Part shown: in pieces, positions 43,781 through 52,600 of the stretch
How positions within the stretch are numbered: the first letter of the stretch is position 1
Layout: each line of letters opens with the position of its first letter
Source of the DNA: CAVYVZ01 sp050748045
GTDB taxonomy: Bacteria; Acidobacteriota; Vicinamibacteria; Vicinamibacterales; UBA2999
Length of the DNA stretch: 64,000 bases
Assembly (NCBI GenBank): GCA_050748045.1
Contig: JBOGIW010000612.1
Coordinates: 14,701-78,700, forward strand
Direction of reading: 5' to 3'
Position numbers and translations under genes: made by a program
The notes under the pieces: generated by a model
What the model saw: only the letters and a program-made list of their open reading frames with translations
Database searches by the model: none
Told to the model about the DNA's origin: nothing

Positions 43781-45208
43781 ATGCCAGACAAGTTCGAAGA
43801 CGAGTGCGGCGTCTTTGGCGTGTACAACCACCCCGGCGCCGTCTCGCTTACCACGATCGGCCTCCTGTCGCTTCAGCATCGCGGGCACGAAAGCGCCGGG
43901 GTGGCGTGCAGCCGCGATGGCGTGCTCCATTGCGTTCGCGCCAAAGGGTGGGTGTCCCACCTCGCCGACCGGCACCTCGGCGGCGTCAGCGGATCCGCCG
44001 CGATCGGGCACGTCAGATACTCGACGTGCGGCGACAGCTCGCTCGCCAACGCCCAGCCTCTCGTCGTGGCCACGCGCGACGGACACCTCGCGCTCTGTCA
44101 CAACGGAAACATTGTGAACGCGCACGACATACGGACGACACTGCGCGATTCGGGCGCGACCTTCGACGGCGACGGCGACACCGAGGTCGTTGCGCGACTG
44201 CTCGCACGACGATGGTCGGAGCTTCCGGAGCACGAGGCGTTCCGCAAGACGTTCGAGATGGTGCGCGGCGCCTACTCGATCGTCGTCCTGACCAGCGATC
44301 GCATGTACGCTCTGCGCGATCCGCTGGGCATTCGTCCGCTGAGTCTCGGCCGCATCGGCGACGCAATCGTGATCAGTTCGGAGACGTGCGGGTTCGATGC
44401 CATTGGCGCCACACACGTGCGCGACATTCGTCCAGGCGAGCTGCTCGTCGTCGGCCGCGCGGGCGTCCGCTCCTTCCAATTCCAGACTCCCGCGCCGCTC
44501 TCCGCGCAATGTGTGTTCGAGTTGATCTACTTCGCCCGGCCCGACAGCGTGACGTTCGGTCACAGCGTCGCGGCGGTGCGCATGGCGCTCGGCCGAAGGC
44601 TCGCCCAGGAGCAGCCAGCCGACGCCGACGTCGTCGTGCCGATTCCCGATTCCGGCCTCTATTGCGGTATCGGCTATGCCCGTGGCACCGGCATCGGATG
44701 CGAGCTGGCGCTCGTTCGCAACGCGCACGTCGGCCGAACCTTCATTCGGCCCGACGTAGCGGAACGGCGCGCCACCATCGCCGCCAAGTACAACGTGATT
44801 CGCGATCTCGTCGCAGGCCGGAGGGTGGCGCTGGTCGATGACTCGCTCGTCCGCGGCTCCACGTGCGAATCCATCGTCGCACGAGTCCGAGAGGCCGGCG
44901 CGCGCGAGGTTCACGTGCGAATCGCGAGTCCGGAAACGATCGGACCGTGCTACTTCGGCGTCGACACACCCGACGAGGGCGACCTCTTCGCAACCGGTCG
45001 ATCGGTCGCGGAGATGGCGCGGCTCCTCGGAGCGGACTCTCTGGCCTTTCTCAGTCTGGATGGACTGCTCCGTGCGGTTGCCGGTGCCACCGGCGGCTAC
45101 TGCTCGGGCTGCTATACCCGCCGATATCCGATCGATCCGGACGCATCGCCGCGGACGGCACGATCCGTGGCGGCGCCGGCCCGTCTGTATACGGCGTGCA
45201 CGAGGTAA
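43781..45208 (+). CDS. purF: Amidophosphoribosyltransferase (PurF) homologue inside the cluster
   Basis: A 475-residue protein with both PurF domains. The glutaminase nucleophile is Cys9 (EDECGVFGVYNH), exposed after removal of a short propeptide as in the iron-sulfur class. HNGN and GDGDTEV are present. The phosphoribosyl site is VALVDDSLVRGST. Four cysteines at the positions of the [4Fe-4S] ligands are visible (SAQC, GPC, YCSGC). PurF makes 5-phosphoribosylamine from PRPP and glutamine, the first step of purine synthesis. Two motifs differ from the usual form: HRGHESAG instead of HRGQ, and GHVRYSTCGDSS with Cys at a normally Ala position. It is transcribed with the NRPS/PKS genes and could be a resistant target copy, a pathway amidotransferase, or simply a housekeeping gene. 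Confidence 0.9.
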   Translation: MPDKFEDECGVFGVYNHPGAVSLTTIGLLSLQHRGHESAGVACSRDGVLHCVRAKGWVSHLADRHLGGVSGSAAIGHVRYSTCGDSSLANAQPLVVATRDGHLALCHNGNIVNAHDIRTTLRDSGATFDGDGDTEVVARLLARRWSELPEHEAFRKTFEMVRGAYSIVVLTSDRMYALRDPLGIRPLSLGRIGDAIVISSETCGFDAIGATHVRDIRPGELLVVGRAGVRSFQFQTPAPLSAQCVFELIYFARPDSVTFGHSVAAVRMALGRRLAQEQPADADVVVPIPDSGLYCGIGYARGTGIGCELALVRNAHVGRTFIRPDVAERRATIAAKYNVIRDLVAGRRVALVDDSLVRGSTCESIVARVREAGAREVHVRIASPETIGPCYFGVDTPDEGDLFATGRSVAEMARLLGADSLAFLSLDGLLRAVAGATGGYCSGCYTRRYPIDPDASPRTARSVAAPARLYTACTR

Positions 45209-45215
45209 GTCTCGA

Positions 45216-46472
45216 GTGATCGCGGCTCCAGACGACGTGACCGGCGATTGGATCGTCGTGATGACCTGCCACGGCGCCAGCGACGTCATGCGCATGACGC
45301 TGCAGATGCACGGCGATCGCGCGACCGCGTGCCTTGGCGGCTGTGCTTTCGAAGGTCGCGCGAGCGGCTCGCGCCTGGAGCTTCGGACGCCGGATGGTGC
45401 AACACCCGCCGCTCGGATCAGCGGGACCTTCGAGCGGCACGCGTTGTCGGGAGAGTATGTCGTCGGCAAAACGCGCTGGACCTGGTCGGCCACGCGACCC
45501 GCCGGACGTGCCGCAGGGGCGTCGCGGACGCACGTGTTCGCGCCCACAACCTTTCATCGGATGTTTTCCGGATCGATCCCGCCCGCATTGCACATTCGGT
45601 GCGGCGACCGCGTGAAGACCTGGACGCTCGACTCGTCGGGGATCGATGCCGACGGAGCACGGCGATCGCGACCCGGTAACCCTCAAACCGGCCCCTTCTA
45701 CGTCGAGGGGGCCGTTCCCGGTGACACGCTGGCGGTGACCTTCACGCGCATGCGCTTGAACCGCGATACGGCAACGTCGCGACGGAGGATCTGGAAGGAC
45801 GCGGTCACGGCGGCGTATATCGAGAGCCGGCGCCCGCTTGCCGATCCCGACAGCGCGTGGCTGCTCGACCGCGCGAAGGGAGTGGCGCGGCCGGCGCAGC
45901 CGACTCCCGCGCTCGCCGGATATGCGGTGCCGCTCCAGCCGATGCTCGGGTGCGTAGCCGTGGCGCCGCCGTTCGACATGGCGGTCACGTCGCAGCATCC
46001 CGGGACGTTCGGAGGCAACATCGACTATGCCGGCATCCGTGAAGGCGTGACGGTGTACCTGCCGGTGTTTCAGATCGGCGCGCTCCTGTTCATCGGAGAC
46101 GGCCACGCGGCCCAAGGCGACGGCGAGGTCACCGTCAGCGCGCTCGAGACGTCGATGGACGTGGAGTTCGTCGTCGACGTGCTCCCAGGGCGAACGCTGG
46201 CGACACCGTGCGCCGAAGACGCCGAATGCCTGATGGCGATAGGAATCGAGCGATCGCTCACGAGGGCGCTGCAGAGCGCCACCACCGAAATGGCGCGCTG
46301 GCTCGAACGCGACTACGGGCTCGACCGCGAAGAGGCCGCGACGGTGCTAGGGACGGCGCTGCGCTATGACATCGCGCAAGTCGTCAATCCCCATCCGAGC
46401 GTCGTGGCGAAGCTGCCCAAGGCGGTGATGGCCCGGGTCCGCAAACCGCCTGTCAACGGTGAAAGGCGATGA
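45216..46472 (+). CDS. Acetamidase/formamidase-family (FmdA-like) amidohydrolase
   Basis: A 418-residue protein, GTG 45216, 7 bases after the PurF homologue and overlapping the next NRPS gene by 4 bases. The FmdA-type core is clear: THVFAPTTFHRMFS, TGPFYVEGAVPGDTLAVTF, QPMLGCVAVAPP, GTFGGNIDYAGI and FIGDGHAAQGDGEVT. Family members hydrolyse small amides (formamide, acetamide) to ammonia, using a metal held by His and Asp residues. The first 100 residues are longer than in formamidases and resemble a small beta domain (TCHGASDVMRMTLQM). Coupling to a glutaminase-type PurF suggests ammonia or amide chemistry in the pathway, but this is speculative. Confidence 0.85.
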   Translation: MIAAPDDVTGDWIVVMTCHGASDVMRMTLQMHGDRATACLGGCAFEGRASGSRLELRTPDGATPAARISGTFERHALSGEYVVGKTRWTWSATRPAGRAAGASRTHVFAPTTFHRMFSGSIPPALHIRCGDRVKTWTLDSSGIDADGARRSRPGNPQTGPFYVEGAVPGDTLAVTFTRMRLNRDTATSRRRIWKDAVTAAYIESRRPLADPDSAWLLDRAKGVARPAQPTPALAGYAVPLQPMLGCVAVAPPFDMAVTSQHPGTFGGNIDYAGIREGVTVYLPVFQIGALLFIGDGHAAQGDGEVTVSALETSMDVEFVVDVLPGRTLATPCAEDAECLMAIGIERSLTRALQSATTEMARWLERDYGLDREEAATVLGTALRYDIAQVVNPHPSVVAKLPKAVMARVRKPPVNGERR

Positions 46473-49400
46473 CCATGGATGCTTCATCCGATCGGCCCCT
46501 GCTGGTCCGCCGGCCACCTCAGACGCCGGCACCGCTGTCGTATGCGCAGCACGCGCTCTGGGTGGCGCAGCAGCTCCACGGACCCGCTGCGAAGTACAAC
46601 GTTGTCACCGCATGGCGGCTGCATGGCCCGGTCGACCGAGCGGCCCTGTGCCGCGCCATCAATACCATCGTCGAGCGCCACGAGAGCCTGCGCACGCGCT
46701 TCGACGAGCTCGACGAGGAGCCGGTGCAGATCGTCTGCCCCGCGGCGCCATTCGATCTCTCCCCGGAAGACCTGACCGGCCTCGACGATGTCGCGCAGCG
46801 TCGGGCGGTGACGCAGGCGCTCGACGACGAATGGGCGAAGCCTTTCGACCTGCGACGCGCGCCGCTGCTGCGCGTACGTCTCCTGGAGCTCGGCACCGTC
46901 GAGCACGTGCTGATTCAGACGGCTCACCACATCGTGTGGGACGGCTGGTCGCGTGGAGTCTTCGCACGGGAGCTGAGCGCGCTCTATCGCGCGGCGCACC
47001 ACGAGGTGCCGCATGGCCTCGCGGCTCTCGAGGTGCAGTGCGCCGATGCCGCGGTGTGGCAGCGCTCGCGGCTCACGGGGCCGCGCCTCGCTCACGGTCT
47101 CGGATACTGGAACGAGCAGCTGGCAAATGCACCTCAGGAGCTCACCCTGCCGTCCGATCGCCGCCGGCCGGCTGTGCGGCGGCAGGAGGGTCGCGCCCTC
47201 GACGTGCAGCTGTCGCCCGAGCTGATCGGCGCCGTCACGCGCTTCGGCCAGGCCAATCGCGCTTCCCTCTTCACCACCCTCCTCGCGGGCTTTGGTGCCC
47301 TGCTGGCGCGGTACACGCACGCCTGCGACATCGTCGTCGGAACGCCCGTCGCCGACCGGCCCGACGCGCGGCTCGAGCCGCTGATAGGCCTCTTCACGAA
47401 CGAACTGCCCATTCGAATGAAGATCGGCCCGGAGACAACGTTCCGGCAGCTGGTGAACGACGTGCGCGAGACGACGCTTGCGGCGTATCGGCACAAAGAG
47501 GTGCCGTTCGACCGGATCGTGCAGGAGCTCTCGCCGCAACGGAGCCGCAACGCTGCTCCTCTGTTTCAGGTTGGATTCGGTCTACAGGATGCGACGTCGG
47601 CAGCCTTGACGTTGGCCGGCCTCGACGTCGAGGCGTGGCTCCGCGCCGAGCGTCTCCGGGCAAAGCTCGATCTCGAAGTGCAGGTGCTCGTCGACGGCGA
47701 TCGCGCCAGACTGTATTGGCTTTACGACGCCGAACTCTTCGGCCGCGCCCGCATGGAGCAGATGGCCCGTCACTATAGACAGCTGCTCGACGGGCTGACG
47801 GCCGATCCCGACGTGCCCCTGCACCGGCTCCCCATCGTGAGCGAGGAAGACCGCCTGGCGCTCGATGGATGGCAGGGCGCCGCGCACGAGATCGCGCCGG
47901 CGACGATTCCCGAGCTCTTCGAACATCAGGTAGACGCCACGCCAGCGCGGATCGCGGTTGCGAGCGGCACCGAGTCGCTGAGCTACGCGGACCTGGACAG
48001 GCTCGCAAACGCCGTCGCGCATCGCCTCCGGGTGTGCGGAGTCGGCCCGGAGACGATTGTCGCCGTGTGCGCGGAGAGGTCGCCGCAACTCGTGGCCGGC
48101 CTGCTCGCCGTCCTCAAGGCCGGCGGCGCGTATCTACCGATCGATCCCGCCTACCCGCGTGATCGGATTGCGTTCATGCTCGAAGACAGCGGCGCCGCGG
48201 TGGTACTCGCCGAACCTGGAACGCTGGAGCGCGTGGTGCCAGGAGACCGGACGATCGTCAATCTCGACGACTATCGATGCGTCACGGCGGATCAACGGCA
48301 CGAGACCCGGCGTCTCGCGCATCGGGCTACGGCGGCGAACCTGGCGTACGTGCTGTACACGTCGGGTTCGACGGGACGGCCGAAGGCTGTGATGGTGTCG
48401 CGCGGCGCCCTCGCGAACCACATGGCGTGGATGAACTCGCATTTTCCGCTCGACTTGCACGATCGGATTTTGCAACGGACCGCCCTCAGCTTCGATGCCT
48501 CCGTCTGGGAGTTCTATGCGCCGCTTCTGACCGGAGCCCGTCTCGTCCTCGCACCACCCGAAAGCCATCCCGACGGCGCAACGCTCACGCGATGGATGCG
48601 AGAAGAGGCAATCACCATCGTGCAAATGGTGCCGTCGCTCCTTCGCGTGCTGACCGAAGCACCGGACCTCGAGCGCTGCCTGTCGTTGCGTCGCGTGTTC
48701 TGCGGCGGTGAGCCTCTCACGAGCGAGCTGCAGCAGCGAGTGCGCGCGCGCCTGCCGAACGTCGAGCTGCACAATCTGTACGGCCCCACGGAGGCCACCA
48801 TCGATGCGACGTGGTGGCCCTGCGCATCGGGCACCGAATCCGAGGAGCCCGCGATCGGGCGCCCCGTGTGGAACACGCGCGCGTATGTCGTGAACGCGGC
48901 GCTGCAGCTGGCACCGGCAGGCGTCACGGGTGAACTGTGTCTCGCCGGGGCCGGACTGGCGCGTGGCTACCTCCGACGGGCGGCGTTGACGGCCGAACGA
49001 TTCGTTCCGGACCCGTACTGCGGTCGTCCTGGCGAGCGCATGTACCGCGTTGGAGACCTCGTGCGATGGCGACCGGACGGAGCGCTCGACTTCGTCGCGC
49101 GAATCGACCATCAACTCAAGATCAGGGGTCTCCGTATCGAGCTTGGAGAAATTGAAGCCGCGTTGAGGGCATTGCCGGGCGTGGCGCAGGTCGTGGTCGT
49201 CGGCCGTGAGGAGGAGTTTGCTCAGGCACGTCTGGTCGCCTACGTCGTCGCGTCCACGGCGGACGTGGTGACCGCCGACACGCTGCGAAACCGGCTGCGC
49301 GAGACCTTGCCGGACTACATGGTCCCGGCCGCGTTCGTCTTGCTCGATGCGCTGCCGCTCATGCCGAACGGCAAGATCGACCGCAAGGCACTGCCCGCCC

Positions 49401-49672
49401 CCGAGGCCTCCGCCGCGGGGTACCGCCAGCCGCGGACGGCCGACGAACGAGCGCTATGCACGATTTTCGCGGAAGTGCTCGGCGTCGATCGTGTCGGCCT
49501 CGACGACGATTTCTTCGCCATCGGCGGCCACTCGCTCTCGGCGATGCGCGTGATCATGCGCTCGCGCGCGCAGCTGGGGATTCCGCTGTCGTTTCGAACC
49601 ATGCTGGAGCACGGCACGGTGGCCGCCATCCTTCAGCAGGTCGCGAGCGCATCGGGGGAGGTCGCGCGATGA
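46469..49672 (+). CDS. NRPS module C-A-PCP, predicted Gln
   Basis: A 1067-residue protein overlapping both neighbours by 4 bases. The C domain has HHIVWDGW (H153/D158). The A domain has YTSGSTGRPKA (627 onward), with Ala replacing the usual final Gly, and pocket residues D-A-W-Q-F-G-L-I-D, identical to a published Gln code. The core ends NGKIDRKALP (967). The PCP has IGGHSLSAM (Ser1022). No epimerisation or methylation domain is seen. Its coupling to the next two genes suggests a contiguous Gln-Asp-X segment in the product. Confidence 0.95.
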   Translation: MTMDASSDRPLLVRRPPQTPAPLSYAQHALWVAQQLHGPAAKYNVVTAWRLHGPVDRAALCRAINTIVERHESLRTRFDELDEEPVQIVCPAAPFDLSPEDLTGLDDVAQRRAVTQALDDEWAKPFDLRRAPLLRVRLLELGTVEHVLIQTAHHIVWDGWSRGVFARELSALYRAAHHEVPHGLAALEVQCADAAVWQRSRLTGPRLAHGLGYWNEQLANAPQELTLPSDRRRPAVRRQEGRALDVQLSPELIGAVTRFGQANRASLFTTLLAGFGALLARYTHACDIVVGTPVADRPDARLEPLIGLFTNELPIRMKIGPETTFRQLVNDVRETTLAAYRHKEVPFDRIVQELSPQRSRNAAPLFQVGFGLQDATSAALTLAGLDVEAWLRAERLRAKLDLEVQVLVDGDRARLYWLYDAELFGRARMEQMARHYRQLLDGLTADPDVPLHRLPIVSEEDRLALDGWQGAAHEIAPATIPELFEHQVDATPARIAVASGTESLSYADLDRLANAVAHRLRVCGVGPETIVAVCAERSPQLVAGLLAVLKAGGAYLPIDPAYPRDRIAFMLEDSGAAVVLAEPGTLERVVPGDRTIVNLDDYRCVTADQRHETRRLAHRATAANLAYVLYTSGSTGRPKAVMVSRGALANHMAWMNSHFPLDLHDRILQRTALSFDASVWEFYAPLLTGARLVLAPPESHPDGATLTRWMREEAITIVQMVPSLLRVLTEAPDLERCLSLRRVFCGGEPLTSELQQRVRARLPNVELHNLYGPTEATIDATWWPCASGTESEEPAIGRPVWNTRAYVVNAALQLAPAGVTGELCLAGAGLARGYLRRAALTAERFVPDPYCGRPGERMYRVGDLVRWRPDGALDFVARIDHQLKIRGLRIELGEIEAALRALPGVAQVVVVGREEEFAQARLVAYVVASTADVVTADTLRNRLRETLPDYMVPAAFVLLDALPLMPNGKIDRKALPAPEASAAGYRQPRTADERALCTIFAEVLGVDRVGLDDDFFAIGGHSLSAMRVIMRSRAQLGIPLSFRTMLEHGTVAAILQQVASASGEVAR

Positions 49673-52600
49673 CCACCGGCGCGCCACGCGAATACCCGGC
49701 GTCATTCGCCCAGGAGCGCATGTGGTTCCTGGAGCAGCTCGACACCGCGCAGTCCCACTACGGGATGTCCCGCGTGTGGCGCCTGCGCGGTCATCTGGAT
49801 TGTGACGCCTTGTCGGCGAGCGTGGAAGCGCTGACGGCGCGGCACGAGATACTCCGCACGACATTTCGGATGCGACCCGACGGCTTGCGCCAGGTCGTAC
49901 GAGATGACGCGGTGACGCTGGAGGTGGTGCCCGTCAGCGAGGCTTTGCTCGACGCGAGCGTCCGCGACATGACCTCACGCCGATTCGATCTCGCGGTTGG
50001 TCCGCTCGCGCAGTTCAGGCTGTTGCGGCACTCCGACGAGCACTACGTGCTTGCGATCCTTCTCCATCACATCGTGTGTGACGGCTGGGGCCTCGACGTG
50101 ATGTTGCGTGAGCTCTCGGAGCAGTATGCCGCGCGGGTGCAGGGATGCGAGCCGGCCCTGCCGCCTCTGCCGATGCAGTACGGCGACTACGCCGCGCAAC
50201 AGCGGGAGGCATGGGCGAGCGGCCGACTGAACACCGATCTGGCGTTCTGGAGGCGCGAGCTCGATGGCGCGCCGACGGTCGTGAATCTGCCGGCCGACCG
50301 GCCGCGCCCGGCCGTCCGCAGCGGACGCGGCGCGCGCGAACGGCTGACCGTGCCCGCGGGTATCACGCGACGCTTACGGGCGACGGCGCAGCGCACGCGC
50401 ACGACGCTGTTCATGGTGCTGGTGACGGCGTTCCACGCGCTCTTGAGCCGCTACTCCGGACAACGCGACATCGTCGTGGGCACACCCGTCGCCGGTCGCG
50501 CACGCCAAGCCACGGAGCCGCTCGTCGGCCTTTTCGTCAACACGCTTCCAGTACGTGCCACTCTCGCGGGGGATCCGCCGTTTGACGCCCTTCTGCAACA
50601 GGTTCGGGAACGGCTATCCGAGAGTTACATGCACCAGGACGTGCCGTTCGAGAAGCTGGTTGCAGAACTGCAGATCGAGCGATCCACGGCCCATGCGCCG
50701 CTCGTGCAGGTGATGTGTGCCCTGCAGAACACGCCGAAGACGCTGTTCGCGCTGCCAGGCATCCGGATCGAGCGTATCGACGTACCGCTGGAGGTCGCGC
50801 GTCTCGATCTGACGCTTGCCCTCGAAGAGGTTGGCGATGCGCTCGCCGGCCGTATCGACTATGACCGCGATCTGTTCGACCCGGGAACCATCTCCCGATT
50901 GGCCGATCATTACGTGCGGCTGCTGGACGGAATCGCTACCGACCACAGGCGGCGCGTCTTGGCGCTTCCGCTCCTGAGCGAGGCTGAACGGACACACCTG
51001 CGGCACGCGACCCACGGTGCGCGTGTGACGCTGCCCGAAGCCGCGGGCATTCACGATGTCATCGCCGCGCAGGCCGCTCGAACGCCGGCGCGCCCTGCGC
51101 TGGCGTGCGACGACGCGTGTTTGACCTACGGCGAAATGAATGCCCGCGCGAACCAGCTCGCGCGCTTCCTGCAGCGTCACGGCGTCGGGCCTGATGTGAC
51201 GGTCGCCATCTGCCTGGAGCGCGGCGTCGACGTGATCGTGGCGCTGCTCGCGGTGTTGAAAGCCGGTGGCGCGTATGTCCCGCTCGAATCGACCTTTCCC
51301 CGCGAGCGTCTGGCGTTCATGATCGCCGACTCCAGAAGTCGCGTCGTGATTACCAGGTCGCGCTTGCGCACGCCGCTCCCCGGTTCCATCGAGACGATCT
51401 GTCTCGACGAGGCGGCCGCCGACATCGCGCGGCAAGCGGCCGCGGAACCGAAGAGTGACGTACGGCCGGCACACCTCGCATACGTGATCTATACCTCCGG
51501 ATCGTGCGGCCGTCCGAAGGGTGTAGCCGTCGAGCATCGCCAGATTCTGAACTACGTCGCCGCCGTGACGCGCGATCTGGCGTTTCCCTCGGGTCCCCTG
51601 GCGCTGGCGTCGACGATCGCTGCCGACCTCGGACACACGATGCTCTTTCCCGCGCTGTGCCACGGCAACACGCTGCACGTGCTGCCCGATGGCGTCATCC
51701 GCGACGGGCATGAGTGGCGTCGCTACTTCGATCGTCATGGCATCGCGGGACTGAAGATTACGCCGACTCACCTCAGGGCCTTGCTGGGACCGGCTCGCGA
51801 CGCGAGCGCGTTGCCGAGCTGCCAGCTCGTGATTGGAGGAGAGGCGAGCACGTGGGACTGGATCGCGGAGCTCGAGCGGGCCAGCCCCGAATGCCGCATC
51901 TTCAATCACTACGGACCGACGGAGTGCACGGTCGGCGCAGTCGCGTGCGAGCTGTCGGCGATCGAGGAGCGCCACGGGCTCGTGCCGCTCGGCACGCCGC
52001 TCGCAAACACGACCGTGTACGTGCTCGACGACGCAGCGGAACTGTCGCCGACGTCGGTTCCGGGAGAGCTTTACATCGGAGGTGACGGCGTTGCGCGGGG
52101 GTACCTCGGTCAGCCGTCGCTGACGGCGGAACGGTTCCTGCCCGATCCGTTCGCCTCCACACCGGGCGCGCGGCTGTATCGCACCGGGGATCGCGTGCGA
52201 TGGCGCAGCGACCGCCGTCTCGAGTTCCTGGGACGTGTCGATGAGGAGCTGAAGGTGCGCGGGTTTCGGGTGCACCCGCGCGAGATCGAGTCGACACTGC
52301 GACAGCACGCGCACCTGAACGACGCGCTCGTCACCGCCCACATGGTGGATGGCCGGCAAGAGCTCGCCGCCTACGTCGTCGCTGGCGCGCATGCGCCGAT
52401 GAGTGAAGAGAGTCTGCGTGCGTGGCTCGCGGCACGGCTCCCGGACCACATGGTGCCTGCGACCGTCACGCTGCTTCCGGCATGGCCCCTGACGGCGAAT
52501 GGCAAGCTCGATCGGCGGGCCCTGCCGGTACCGGAACCGCGGGCGCGCCGCGAACGAGCGTACGACCCGCCGCGGACGCCCGTCGAGGCGATACTCGCCG

